Assembly (NCBI GenBank): GCA_015060205.1
Contig: SUYY01000021.1
Span: forward strand, 1-39,189
DNA: 39,189 nt
DNA from: Bacteroidales bacterium
GTDB taxonomy: Bacteria; Bacteroidota; Bacteroidia; Bacteroidales; UBA932
Direction of reading: 5' to 3'
Both the position numbers and the translations under genes were made by a program. Positions 15,902 to 25,807 of this stretch are shown here, in pieces (positions within the stretch are counted from its first letter, which is position 1; each line of letters starts with the position of its first letter). Under the pieces are notes generated by a model. The model was not told where the DNA came from and did no database searches. It worked only from the letters and a program-made list of their open reading frames with translations.

Positions 15902-17773
15902 ATGAGTTTCATGTACAACCCGTTTCCGTTTGATGATCCGAAGCCGATCAACAGACCGAAACTTTCAGAAAAAACTATCAATTCAGTTGTAACAGGAGGC
16001 ACTCCGAATGTTGCGAAGAAGTTTGTCGCTGAGATAGCGGACAAGGTCAAGACTGAAGGTGCAATCGTTGCTATCGACGGTTATACCACTGCAAACTGGA
16101 ACCTCTTCGTTGACCTTCTCGCACGTGAGTGCGTGATCAACGGTTTCGAGTTCGAGGCAGTTGATGCTGCAGAAGCAGTCCTCAAGTCAGGCAAGGAAAT
16201 CGACGACATGATCGATCCGCTCCTTATCTGGGACACCAAGATCGACCCGACTCTTCTTTACGGAAAACTCTATCACGGAGGCTATATCGGCCTTTTCGAT
16301 GAGTCAAAGGTTTCTCAGTTCAAGGCTGAAGTTCCTGTAAAGAAGGCTGCCGGCAAACTTGTGGTAGTGTCAGGCTACGGATGTATGATTCCTGAACTCC
16401 GCGACATGTACGACATCAAGTGCTGGTTCGACCTCACTCCTATGAAGACCATGCTCCGCATCAGAGGCGGCGAGTACTCTAACATAGGTAAGGACCGTCC
16501 CGGTATCATCAACCGCACCATCCGTCGCTGCTACTACTGCGACTTCGAGTGCGCCGTACAACTCAGAAAGGAACTCTGGAAGAACAATGTTCCTGACTAT
16601 TTCTTCCTCGACAACACACCTGGAAAACTCCAGATGATGCCTTTCGAGTCATTTGCGGAAATCTGTTCGGAACTTGTGAAGTATCCTTTCCGTGCAAAGC
16701 CTTGCTATCTTGAGGGAGTGTGGGGCGGTTCCTACATGAAGGAGCATCGTAACCTTCCTAAGGAAATGAGAAACGCTGCATGGGTGTTCGACTTCATTCC
16801 AATGGAGGTGAGTGTGCTTGTGGAGGCAGGAAACGAGATGCTCGACATCAACTACTGCTCATTCGTCCACAAGGAAGGTGTAAACCTCATGGGTGAAAAG
16901 TGCGTCAACAAGTATCAGGGATATTTCCCTATCCGCTTCAACTGGGACGACTCATACCACTCTACAGGTAACATGTCCATCCAGTGCCACTCTGATGGAA
17001 AGTTCAACATCGAGAACTACAACGAGTTCGGCCGTCAGGACGAGAGTTACTACGTGGTGGTGACAGGTCACGACGCAAAGACCTTCATCGGTTTCCGTGA
17101 CGATGCAGACATCCCTCAGTTCTTCAAGGAGATCGAGGATGCCGACACCAAGCAGATCCCATGTGACTACGAGAAATATGTAAGTTACGAGCCTTCAGTA
17201 CCAGGTCTCCAGGTCATGCTCCCTGCAGGAACAATCCACTCAAGCGGACGTAACCAGGTGATCCTCGAGATCGGATCGCTCACAATCGGTTCATACACAT
17301 ACAAGATGTACGACTACCTCCGTCTTGACTTCGACGGCAAGCAGCGTCCTATCCACACTTACCTCGGTGAGCAGTGCGTGAACCAGAACAGAAGGACTTC
17401 AGTCATCCACGACCCTAACAGCCCTGACTACATCGTGCAGAAGCCACGTCTTGACGCAGAAGGCGAAGGTTGGAAGGAGTATATCATCGGTGAGAACCCT
17501 CAGATGTACATCTCTCTCCGCCGTCTTGAATTCGAGAAGGTGTGCGAGCAGGACACAAAGAACGAGAAGTTCCACGTCCTCACCCTCGTAGACGGAGACA
17601 AGGCACGTGTGCGCAGCGTAGCAAATCCTGAGCGTTACTACGACATGGATTTCATGGATATCGTCTGCGTTCCTGCCGACATGGGCAAATATGTAGTGGA
17701 GAACCTTGGCAAGGAGCCTATCTGCATACATAAGACAACACTTCGTGAAGGATTTGAGAACGATGAAAAATAA
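15902..17773 (+). CDS. Class I mannose-6-phosphate isomerase-like protein with extra N-terminal domain
   Basis: 623 residues from the ATG at 15902 (MSFMYNPFPF); an in-frame upstream ATG at 15827 would read through a hairpin leader and is less likely. The C-terminal half carries the type I phosphomannose isomerase cupin with its complete metal set: Q361 and H363 (SIQCHSD), E381 (RQDESYYVV) and H446 (LPAGTIHSSG). The lead-in EGVWGGSYMKEH also matches ManA enzymes. The first 270 or so residues resemble a nucleoside- or sugar-kinase-like Rossmann/P-loop fold (AIVAIDGYTTANWN), but the glycine-lysine P-loop is absent, so this part may be non-catalytic. Similar large fusions occur in Bacteroides. 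The ROK gene starts inside its last codons. Likely role: aldose-ketose interconversion of a phosphorylated sugar. Confidence 0.75.
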   Translation: MSFMYNPFPFDDPKPINRPKLSEKTINSVVTGGTPNVAKKFVAEIADKVKTEGAIVAIDGYTTANWNLFVDLLARECVINGFEFEAVDAAEAVLKSGKEIDDMIDPLLIWDTKIDPTLLYGKLYHGGYIGLFDESKVSQFKAEVPVKKAAGKLVVVSGYGCMIPELRDMYDIKCWFDLTPMKTMLRIRGGEYSNIGKDRPGIINRTIRRCYYCDFECAVQLRKELWKNNVPDYFFLDNTPGKLQMMPFESFAEICSELVKYPFRAKPCYLEGVWGGSYMKEHRNLPKEMRNAAWVFDFIPMEVSVLVEAGNEMLDINYCSFVHKEGVNLMGEKCVNKYQGYFPIRFNWDDSYHSTGNMSIQCHSDGKFNIENYNEFGRQDESYYVVVTGHDAKTFIGFRDDADIPQFFKEIEDADTKQIPCDYEKYVSYEPSVPGLQVMLPAGTIHSSGRNQVILEIGSLTIGSYTYKMYDYLRLDFDGKQRPIHTYLGEQCVNQNRRTSVIHDPNSPDYIVQKPRLDAEGEGWKEYIIGENPQMYISLRRLEFEKVCEQDTKNEKFHVLTLVDGDKARVRSVANPERYYDMDFMDIVCVPADMGKYVVENLGKEPICIHKTTLREGFENDEK

Positions 17774-18641
17774 TCGCATCATCCTTCTTGACGTAGGAGG
17801 AACATTCATAAAGTCATCTCTCGGCGTCGCTTGCAAAGGCGCGCTCGAGGGGACTTTCATGAGTACCCCCATGTCGTCTGACGGAACAGCGGAAGAAATA
17901 ACGAACTCTTTCCGCGAGGCCGTTTCCGCTCAGACCAGACGTGCAGCCGAGGAAGGATTCACTATTGACGCTGTATGCGCTGCAATCCCCGGACCTTTCA
18001 ATTATAAGGAGGGAATCTTCCTTATGAAGCATAAGTTCGCAGCGGTTTATGGAAAGTCATTCCGTGAGATTCTCGGTGACGTGATCACTCCTGACACCCG
18101 TCTTGCTTTTGCTCATGATGTCAACGGAGCGCTTCTGGGTGCAATCATGGCAGACCCATCACTCAAGGAAGGAGTTGTGGCCATGTGTACGCTCGGAACA
18201 GGACTCGGATTCGCCCACGCAATCCAGGGACAGGTACAGGAGTCAGAAATGGGTTCTCCTGCAAGAAACATCTGGAACCAGCCATATCTCGACAGCATCG
18301 TCGAGGATTATGCCTCCAGAAGAGCCATCCTCAGATTCTATGCTGAAAACGGTGGTGTTCTCGCAGAAGGAGAAGATGTCAAGGAGATTGCGATGCGTGC
18401 CAGAGCAGGTGAGGAAAATGCCGCCGACGCTTTCCGTCAGGCCGGCAGACACCTTGCCGCTGGTGCCGCTGAACTTGTCAAGGAACTCGGTGTGAGATAC
18501 ATCCTGTTCGGAGGTCAGATTTCCCGCTCATTCGACCTTATGGAAGAAGAAGTGCGCAAGGGACTTCCTGCAGGAGTTCAGATCAGCGTTTCCCCAGATA
18601 TTCAGGGAATGGTACTTATCGGCGCGTCATCTCTTGTATAG
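17763..18641 (+). CDS. ROK family sugar kinase
   Basis: 292 residues, starting at the ATG that overlaps the previous stop by 11 bases (translational coupling). Features are the phosphate-1 motif DVGGTFIKSSLG near the N-terminus, a sugar-binding AHDVNGALLG segment, TLGTGLGFAHAIQGQV, and the adenosine-side FGGQISRSF near the C-terminus. ROK kinases phosphorylate glucose, fructose, ManNAc, allose and similar sugars. The usual zinc motif with Cys residues and the preceding GEIGH His are not present (the stretch reads ESEMGSPARNIWNQ), so this is an atypical branch. Catalytic Asp would be that of HDVNG. Works with the isomerase and PMI-like proteins in the same operon. Confidence 0.85.
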   Translation: MKNNRIILLDVGGTFIKSSLGVACKGALEGTFMSTPMSSDGTAEEITNSFREAVSAQTRRAAEEGFTIDAVCAAIPGPFNYKEGIFLMKHKFAAVYGKSFREILGDVITPDTRLAFAHDVNGALLGAIMADPSLKEGVVAMCTLGTGLGFAHAIQGQVQESEMGSPARNIWNQPYLDSIVEDYASRRAILRFYAENGGVLAEGEDVKEIAMRARAGEENAADAFRQAGRHLAAGAAELVKELGVRYILFGGQISRSFDLMEEEVRKGLPAGVQISVSPDIQGMVLIGASSLV

Positions 18642-18675
18642 TTACGAAACAATTATATAACTAATTAACCTTATT

Positions 18676-21600
18676 ATGATGCTAACAAAACGTATTGACG
18701 GACTGAGACAGTTTCTCGCATGCTGCCTCATGTTCGTGTGCGCGGCGCTGACAGGAGTGTCAGCATTTGCGCAGGACAGAAACGTATCCGGTGTCGTCCT
18801 GGACGAAACAGACCAGGGAGTCCCCGGTGCTTACGTTGTAGTAAAGGGTGAAACCCGCGGAGCGATGACCGACGAAGAAGGTCGCTTCAACATCAGCGTT
18901 TCCCCTACAGACGTTCTCGTTGCCTCTTTCCTCGGCTATCTTGACGAGTCGGTGACAGTAGGCGACCAGACAAAACTTACAATCAAACTCGTTCCTGCAG
19001 CCAACGAACTCGAAGAGGTCGTGAAGGTGGCTTACGGTACACAGAGAAAGGCATCCGTGATCGGATCCATCAGTACCGTGGATATGGCGACTCTCGCTCA
19101 GTCTCAGGGTAACCTTTCTACAAGTCTCGCAGGTAAACTCGCCGGTGTCGTTGCGGTTCAGAAGACAGGTGAGCCAGGTGCTTCTGCAGATTTCTGGATT
19201 CGCGGTATGAGTTCATTCGGTGACGATGGTAAGGCATCAAAACCTCTTATCCTCGTGGACGGCGTGGAGCGTAGCATGGATATGGTGGATACTGAGGACA
19301 TCGCGTCTCTCTCCATCCTCAAGGATGCTTCTGCAACAGCACTTTATGGTGTGCGTGGTGCGAATGGTATCGTCATCATCACCACCCGCAGAGGACAGGA
19401 GTCAAAGCCACAGATCAACATAAAGGTTGAGACCGGTGTCACTTCGCCTGTAAAACTTCCTGAGATGGCAAATACGGGTGAATTTATCGACTTCCTCTAC
19501 AACATGTATTCAGACGCTGATGCTGGAGATCCTTTCCAGAGTCTCGGTGGCTATCAGTTTGCAAAAGAGGCTTACCTGACACGTGTGGACAGAGATCTCT
19601 ATCCTTCTGTAGACTGGGTAAAGGAAATCTTCAAGAATCAGGCTATGACCACAAAGGCTAACGTGAGTGTATCCGGAGGTAACAAGACTGTCCGATATTT
19701 TGTGGCAGGTTCCTATTATCTTGAGGACGGTATTCTCAATACAGCAGCCAATGACCGTTACGATGCGCAGATGAGTTATCAGAGATTCAATTTCCGTACA
19801 AATGTGGACATCAATGTTACTAAGTCAACAGTACTCGGAATGAACTTGTCTACGCAGTTCACAGTAAAGAACTCACCGCGTGCCGGATTGGATGAAATCC
19901 TTAAAAACACGATGACTCTTACACCAATTGCTATTCCGGCCATCTATTCAGACGGAACACTTGCTGAAATTGTAGGTACTCCAAACCCATATAACTCTTT
20001 GAATGAAACCGGATATACAAATGTCAGCAGCAATGTTGCACAGTCTACAATCAGTTTGACTCAGGATTTCTCTGACTTTATTACAGAAGGTCTTTCTGCA
20101 CGAATTGCGTTCTCATTTGACGCAACCAACACAAATACATTGGAGCGCAGAATCGACCCGAAAACCTACATAGCGGTAGGTCGAGATCCTGTGACAAATG
20201 ATTTGCAGTACAAGGATGCTTCAGGAGCCGGTGGATACATCAATTTGTATTCAACCCCTTGGGGACAGAGATATATCAACTTTGAAGGTTCGATAAACTA
20301 TGAGCGTCAGTTTGCCTATGCTCACCGTGTAAGTGCAATGGTTCTTTACAGCATGAGATCTCTCTCTTATACTCACCCTGGCAGTTACATCGCGGCCTTC
20401 CCTTATAAGTCTATGGGTGTTGCAGCACGTGCGACATATTCATATAAGGACAGGTACTTCGTAGAGTTCAACATGGGTTACAACGGATCAGAGAACTTTG
20501 CTCCAGGACACCGTTTCGGTTTCTTCCCTGCTCTTGCGGTAGGTTATATGTTGAGCAACGAGCCTTGGTGGGATGGTATCAAAAATGTTGTGAATCTCCT
20601 GAAGGTCAAGGCTTCTTACGGTATGGTAGGTAATGACCAGATCGGTGGTAGCCGTCGTTTCGCATACAATACTACTATCAACACATCTGCTCCAGGTGCT
20701 GCATGGGGAACAACTCCTGCTGCTGGTGTCAATTATACTACTGAAGGTGGTATAACAACAGATGAAGAGGGTAACTTGTCAGTAGAATGGGAGCAGGCTA
20801 CAAAGGCCAATGTCGGTATCGAGTTGGGTCTTTTCAATGATCTCACAATTCAGGCCGACCTCTTCCGCGACTATCGTGACGGCATCTACCTCAGAAGAGA
20901 ATCAATCCCTTCAGCAGTAGGTCTTCAGAAGACATCTTATGTGAATATCGGTGAGATGCTCAACCGTGGTTTTGATATGTCATTGGATTATAACCACGTA
21001 TTTGCAAGCGGTTTGTCTGTATCTGCAAGAGGAAACTTCACATTCAACCGTAACCGCCTTATCTATGATGACAAGCCTGATCAGGTGGAGAAGTACCTCA
21101 ACAATGCAGGATTCGCATATCAGCAGAGAAAGGGTCTTATCTCGTGCGGCCTTTTCAAGGATCAGGCGGATATTGACAGTTGGCCAGATCAGTCTGAGTT
21201 TGGATCGGTTCAGCCGGGTGATATCAAGTACAAGGATATAAACGGTGACGGTGCTGTCAACAAGGATGATATGGTTGCTATCGGCTACACCGTTGTTCCT
21301 GAGATCAATTATGGTTTCGGTGCAAGTCTTGGTTATAAAGGCTTTGATGTGTCTGTGTTCTTCAATGGAGTGGCACACGTAACCCGTCAGATTGGTGGCT
21401 CAAACCTTTATGGAGGTTCGAACTCACAGATACAGACAGGTCAGGTGTTCAAGGAAGTCCTTGATAATCATTGGTCAAAGGCAAACCCTAATCCGAATGC
21501 AATGTATCCAAGACTGGGAATCACCATGTCACAGAATAATCAGGCTACATCAGACTTCTGGACACGCGACATGAGTTTCATCCGTCTCAAGAATGCCGAG

Positions 21601-21789
21601 ATCGGATATTCATTCCCTAAGAAATGGATAAAGAAGGCAGGAATGTCTGCTCTTCGTATCTATGTATCGGGAACCAACCTTCTTACCTTCTCTAAGTTCA
21701 AACTTTGGGATCCTGAGTTGGAGACCGCGTATGGTACGAAATATCCGATCACAAGAAATGTAAGTGTTGGATTGAATATCAACTTCTAA
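18676..21789 (+). CDS. SusC/RagA family TonB-dependent outer-membrane transporter
   Basis: 1037 residues. A signal peptide (FLACCLMFVCAALTGVSAFA) precedes a carboxypeptidase-D-regulatory-like domain (about 36-115, VSGVVLDETDQGVPGAYVVVKG). The plug follows (VVKVAYGTQRKASVIGSIS, then LYGVRGANGIVIITT) and a long beta barrel ends in NVSVGLNINF with the terminal Phe typical of outer-membrane proteins. It pairs with the SusD gene 13 bases downstream to import oligosaccharides using TonB energy. No N-terminal STN domain is seen, so it is not the type that signals to an anti-sigma factor, which agrees with regulation by a GntR-type protein. It is 34 bases after the ROK gene, likely the same operon. 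Confidence 0.95.
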   Translation: MMLTKRIDGLRQFLACCLMFVCAALTGVSAFAQDRNVSGVVLDETDQGVPGAYVVVKGETRGAMTDEEGRFNISVSPTDVLVASFLGYLDESVTVGDQTKLTIKLVPAANELEEVVKVAYGTQRKASVIGSISTVDMATLAQSQGNLSTSLAGKLAGVVAVQKTGEPGASADFWIRGMSSFGDDGKASKPLILVDGVERSMDMVDTEDIASLSILKDASATALYGVRGANGIVIITTRRGQESKPQINIKVETGVTSPVKLPEMANTGEFIDFLYNMYSDADAGDPFQSLGGYQFAKEAYLTRVDRDLYPSVDWVKEIFKNQAMTTKANVSVSGGNKTVRYFVAGSYYLEDGILNTAANDRYDAQMSYQRFNFRTNVDINVTKSTVLGMNLSTQFTVKNSPRAGLDEILKNTMTLTPIAIPAIYSDGTLAEIVGTPNPYNSLNETGYTNVSSNVAQSTISLTQDFSDFITEGLSARIAFSFDATNTNTLERRIDPKTYIAVGRDPVTNDLQYKDASGAGGYINLYSTPWGQRYINFEGSINYERQFAYAHRVSAMVLYSMRSLSYTHPGSYIAAFPYKSMGVAARATYSYKDRYFVEFNMGYNGSENFAPGHRFGFFPALAVGYMLSNEPWWDGIKNVVNLLKVKASYGMVGNDQIGGSRRFAYNTTINTSAPGAAWGTTPAAGVNYTTEGGITTDEEGNLSVEWEQATKANVGIELGLFNDLTIQADLFRDYRDGIYLRRESIPSAVGLQKTSYVNIGEMLNRGFDMSLDYNHVFASGLSVSARGNFTFNRNRLIYDDKPDQVEKYLNNAGFAYQQRKGLISCGLFKDQADIDSWPDQSEFGSVQPGDIKYKDINGDGAVNKDDMVAIGYTVVPEINYGFGASLGYKGFDVSVFFNGVAHVTRQIGGSNLYGGSNSQIQTGQVFKEVLDNHWSKANPNPNAMYPRLGITMSQNNQATSDFWTRDMSFIRLKNAEIGYSFPKKWIKKAGMSALRIYVSGTNLLTFSKFKLWDPELETAYGTKYPITRNVSVGLNINF

Positions 21790-21802
21790 AATGCCGTAAC
21801 AA

Positions 21803-23785
21803 ATGAAGATAATAAAAATAACAATAATCACTCTGCTGGCATTGTGTGCCGTGTCTTGTGACTCGTATTTCGATGTTGAGTTGCAGGATCAGGCGACACT
21901 TGAAGAGATGTTCAGCCAGAAAAAGATGGTGCGCAAACTTGCTGCTCACATGTACGCCTATCTTCCTAAGGAGGAGAATCCGGTAGACGCAAATACCGAG
22001 GGAGGATTCTCTGGACGTACAGATGCTCGCCAGATCAATGCATCAGGATATAACAACCCTGTTTACAACCTTAGATGTAGCAATTATGGTCCTTCTACCA
22101 TTACAAACTATACAATGTGGGAGAACTACTATAAGGCTATTGCTCATTGTACTACGGTTATCGAAAACATTCACCTTGACAAGGAGGATTCTCAGGTAAT
22201 GAGAGACTATGTCATGGCAGAAGCCCGTTTCATGCGTGCGTTCTACTATTTCTGCCTCTTCCGCACATATGGTCCTGTCATTGTTTGGGGTGATAAACCT
22301 GCTCCGATGGATGTTGTTGCTGGAAATCTCGACAGAAACACTCTTGATGACAATATCAACTTCATCATAAGCGAACTCGACAAGGCAATTCCATATCTTC
22401 CTAAACAGTATGAGGAAGTGGGTATGACTAAGGCTTCAGATGCGGGTCGTGCGACTAAAGGAGCGGCTCTTGCTCTCAAGGCACGCGTGCTTCTTTATGC
22501 AGCATCTCCTCTCTATAATGGAAACAAACTTTATGCTGGTATGACCAATCATAGCGGAGAGACACTTTTCCCTCAGTCATACGATTCGCAAAAGTGGGTA
22601 GTGGCAAAGGAGGCCTGTGAGGATTTCTTTGAGGAGGTAGGTGACCTTTACAGCCTTGTACAGGCAAAGAAAGATACAGGAGATAAATGGAAAAATGCTT
22701 TCCAGGCTTATCAGAACATCTTCTTTGAACAGTGGAATGATGAGACTATCTGGGGATGGTGGATGAACTTTACCACAGACTGGCAGGGCCGTTCAGGTGG
22801 TTATGTGATTGCAGCAGGACCTCGTGGAATCAACCGTGAGGGCTGGCAGTCTCTTACTCCGTCATTCAAACTTGTTGATGCATATGCAATGTGGGAAACA
22901 GGTCGTTATCCGGTAAAAGGCTATACCAAGGTTTCCGGTATGCAGGATTTCTCTAAGCCGATAATTGATGAGGAATCAGGTTATGTCGCTGAAGGATTCA
23001 GCATGACCACACAGTATGAGGCTGAATGGGCAGGCGAGTTTGAGGCTCATAATTCAACTCTCGGACGCGAACCTCGTTACTATGCTTGTCTTGTCCCTAA
23101 CGGATATTACTGGCCATGTGACCCTGTAGGTAAGACGCTTGCACATCCTGCAAACAAGGAAAAATGGGATGCTGAAGACATGAAATGTAATTTCTATCGT
23201 GGTTCGGGTTCTTATTGTCAGTATTGGGACAAGGATTCACAGAATAACTCTTTCGGTTTTGCATGGCGTCGTCTTTACCCTGCTAACAATCCTTTGGATG
23301 AAGCAAAGGATTTCCAGGGCATCCATTATGTATATCCGGCATTCCGTCTTGCTGAGATGTATTTCAACTATGCAGAGTGCTGCATCGAGACAGGTGATTA
23401 CGGTACTGCAGTCGAGTACATCGACAAGATTCGTGAACGTGCAGGTCTCGTAAGTCTGAAAGTCGCTTATCCTGGCATAGAGTCAGATCCTGAACTTGTA
23501 AAATGGTGCTTCCGTCATGAGAAGATGATTGAGTTTGCTCTTGAGGGTCCTATGCACTTCTACGACAACACTCGTTGGATGACTGCAAAGGAGAACTTCA
23601 ATGTACTTAACTGGACTTTGAAGATGAACAATACTCCAACAGATTTCTACGATTCTTGGACTCGTACAAGCACAGACTTCAAACTTTCAGGTCATGCAAA
23701 ATTCTCAGACAGAGACTATCTGCTTCCGTTTGACTCTGGTCAACTTTCTGAAATGACAAACCTTACACAGAACTACGGATTCTAA
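21803..23785 (+). CDS. SusD/RagB family glycan-binding lipoprotein
   Basis: 660 residues. Lipoprotein signal with Cys19 (LLALCAVSC). Typical SusD parts: an N-terminal segment FMRAFYYFCLFRTYGPVIVW, TPR-like helices (GRATKGAALALKARVLLYAASPLY), and the C-terminal RLAEMYFNYAECCIETGDYGTAVEYI. It forms the lid of the SusC transporter and captures the glycan at the cell surface. It is somewhat longer than many SusD proteins (about 500-600), with inserts in the middle (WNDETIWGWWMNFTTDW), rich in Trp and therefore possibly part of the binding surface. Confidence 0.95.
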   Translation: MKIIKITIITLLALCAVSCDSYFDVELQDQATLEEMFSQKKMVRKLAAHMYAYLPKEENPVDANTEGGFSGRTDARQINASGYNNPVYNLRCSNYGPSTITNYTMWENYYKAIAHCTTVIENIHLDKEDSQVMRDYVMAEARFMRAFYYFCLFRTYGPVIVWGDKPAPMDVVAGNLDRNTLDDNINFIISELDKAIPYLPKQYEEVGMTKASDAGRATKGAALALKARVLLYAASPLYNGNKLYAGMTNHSGETLFPQSYDSQKWVVAKEACEDFFEEVGDLYSLVQAKKDTGDKWKNAFQAYQNIFFEQWNDETIWGWWMNFTTDWQGRSGGYVIAAGPRGINREGWQSLTPSFKLVDAYAMWETGRYPVKGYTKVSGMQDFSKPIIDEESGYVAEGFSMTTQYEAEWAGEFEAHNSTLGREPRYYACLVPNGYYWPCDPVGKTLAHPANKEKWDAEDMKCNFYRGSGSYCQYWDKDSQNNSFGFAWRRLYPANNPLDEAKDFQGIHYVYPAFRLAEMYFNYAECCIETGDYGTAVEYIDKIRERAGLVSLKVAYPGIESDPELVKWCFRHEKMIEFALEGPMHFYDNTRWMTAKENFNVLNWTLKMNNTPTDFYDSWTRTSTDFKLSGHAKFSDRDYLLPFDSGQLSEMTNLTQNYGF

Positions 23786-23790
23786 TCAGA

Positions 23791-25803
23791 ATGAATATGA
23801 AGAAGATTTTTAAACATATCTTGCTCTCTGCACTGACGATTACTGCCGTAGCGTCATGTGCGGATGACAGAAACAACTTTTTGCCGGATGATTCATTCGG
23901 TTTCAACAACAAGGTCAATGAAAATGTACTGACTCTTCCTATATATGGAGGTTCTCACAATCTTGACATCATCAAGAGTGGAAAAGGATTCAACGAAGGT
24001 GTGGTAAACATCGTGACTTCAAACCACGATCTCAAGGTATGGAATGAGGCTTCTGATGTAAAGTATTATCCACTTCCTGCAGATCAGGATCTTTACTCAT
24101 TAAGCACTGAAAGCATTTCTTTCGGCAAGGAAGACGTAACCAGGCCCGTGACTGTTTCATGGAATATTGCAAAGGTTGCCGAGTATATGGCAGCAGAGCC
24201 GGAGGTGAGTTATTGTATTCCTGTCGCACTTCGCTCTGAAGGACTTGAAGTAAACGAGGGAAGACATCTTTTCATCCTCAATCTTGTGACTTCGACAGCC
24301 ACTGTCGAGCAGACTTTGATCAGCAAGGCATATGAGTGGGAGACAGAGCCTGTAAAGGAGTCTGTTGACCTGACTGTCCGTATTGACAATCCGATTCCTT
24401 CAATCGACCTTACTCTTAACTTTGGCGTTGATGCTGGTCTCGTTGCCGCATACAATGAGACTAACGGAACTGACTATGAACTTGCTCCGGAGGGACTCAT
24501 TACTTTGGGAACAGATCCAGTCATTACTGCCGGTTCAAACGAGGCGCTCTTCTCTGTTTCCATTAACACTGCCGCTCTCGTGGATGCTGAAACAGGTCTG
24601 ATCAAGAGCAACTGGACCGGTTATGTGGCTCCAGTCAAGGTGACCGGAATGTCTCTTGACGGTGTCGCTGTCGATAACGGTGTTACATATGTTGTTGTCA
24701 AGGGTATTGAGCCTATTCCACCACAACTCTTTAACCGTCTCTGGGGACTTTATGCTACATCATCTACAAATCCTTGGCAGGCTACATTCGGCCTTTCTGA
24801 CTGCCGCAACATAACAATGGACGATGAATATATCTATATTCCTCAGTCAGCAGGCGGAGATGCCCTCCTCAAGGCTGTAAGCATTGCAGACCCTACCAAG
24901 GTGAAGGCAGTAAACGTAGAAGGAATTGCGAGTGGAACTCATACGCTTTCTTGCGTGAGAATGATACCTAACACCGATCCTGCAGTTAACGGAGGTAAAG
25001 ATATCCTTTCTGCATGTAACCTGTCTGTCGGAGATGGCTCACATCTCAACTTCTACGTATGGTTGAACGGTATTGACAATGCTCCTGTACTCAGCATGGT
25101 TGAAGATTCAGGACGTCGTCTCGGAGATAAGTATATCGTCGTCGGAAGTTGGAACAGCGGAGAGGTTTACTGTAAGGACTATAATACCGGTAATATCGTT
25201 CGCTATGCTATGGTAGGCGGTCGTATCGGTGAGTGGCCTGCTGCTGATAGCGGACTTGCATATGCTCGCGGAAGATTCGACTATGACGTTTCCGTTAAAC
25301 ATCCTGCCGGATGCATCGGATCGGCATATGTGTATCCTGGAACGGAGAAGGCGGGTTCAGACATTCCTGCAGGATTCCTTGTTACATCGACAGCGAATGG
25401 ACACTATCTGACCCTAAAAGACGGTTTTGTGTTTGTTTCAAGCGCAGACTTGAATCTCGGAATGACTCATGGTTACAACTTTTTCAGTGATGCAAAGACA
25501 GGTCTCAAGTATGTGGCTTATGTTGCAGTAGGAGCGAACCAGGATCAGGGAAGCGTCAAGGTAATCTCTGATACAGCCGGAACACCTGCAGGATTCATGA
25601 GCGTACTTCAGAATAATGAAGTGGTATTTGATGCTCCTGTTCAGGATGCGATGGATGCAACAGTGCTTTCACCATGCCCTGCAACTCACTCTACAGGTGA
25701 CTGCGTGGTTCGTGAAATCAACGGAGAGGTCTATATGGCTGCTATGATCCAGAATGTGGGTCTGTCGCTCTTCAAGATGAACGCTGGTTTTATTGCAGAG
25801 TAA
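23791..25803 (+). CDS. DUF1735-type surface lipoprotein, probable surface glycan-binding protein
   Basis: 670 residues, starting five bases after SusD (ATG at 23791, or the second ATG at 23797). Lipoprotein signal with Cys23 (LTITAVASC). Two tandem DUF1735/BT_3987-like beta domains (about 40-165 and 170-300; VLTLPIYGGSHNLDI, VDLTVRIDNPIPSIDLTLNF, and YNETNGTDYELAPEG typical of the family). The remaining part (about 305-670, LFNRLWGLYATSSTNPW, ITMDDEYIYIPQSAGG, ANGHYLTLKDGFVFVSS) reads like a beta propeller, which I would compare first with DUF4623. Its place after SusD is where SusE/SGBP proteins sit, so glycan capture at the surface is likely. The domain name of the C-terminal half is tentative. 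Confidence 0.75.
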   Translation: MNMKKIFKHILLSALTITAVASCADDRNNFLPDDSFGFNNKVNENVLTLPIYGGSHNLDIIKSGKGFNEGVVNIVTSNHDLKVWNEASDVKYYPLPADQDLYSLSTESISFGKEDVTRPVTVSWNIAKVAEYMAAEPEVSYCIPVALRSEGLEVNEGRHLFILNLVTSTATVEQTLISKAYEWETEPVKESVDLTVRIDNPIPSIDLTLNFGVDAGLVAAYNETNGTDYELAPEGLITLGTDPVITAGSNEALFSVSINTAALVDAETGLIKSNWTGYVAPVKVTGMSLDGVAVDNGVTYVVVKGIEPIPPQLFNRLWGLYATSSTNPWQATFGLSDCRNITMDDEYIYIPQSAGGDALLKAVSIADPTKVKAVNVEGIASGTHTLSCVRMIPNTDPAVNGGKDILSACNLSVGDGSHLNFYVWLNGIDNAPVLSMVEDSGRRLGDKYIVVGSWNSGEVYCKDYNTGNIVRYAMVGGRIGEWPAADSGLAYARGRFDYDVSVKHPAGCIGSAYVYPGTEKAGSDIPAGFLVTSTANGHYLTLKDGFVFVSSADLNLGMTHGYNFFSDAKTGLKYVAYVAVGANQDQGSVKVISDTAGTPAGFMSVLQNNEVVFDAPVQDAMDATVLSPCPATHSTGDCVVREINGEVYMAAMIQNVGLSLFKMNAGFIAE

Positions 25804-25807
25804 TCTG

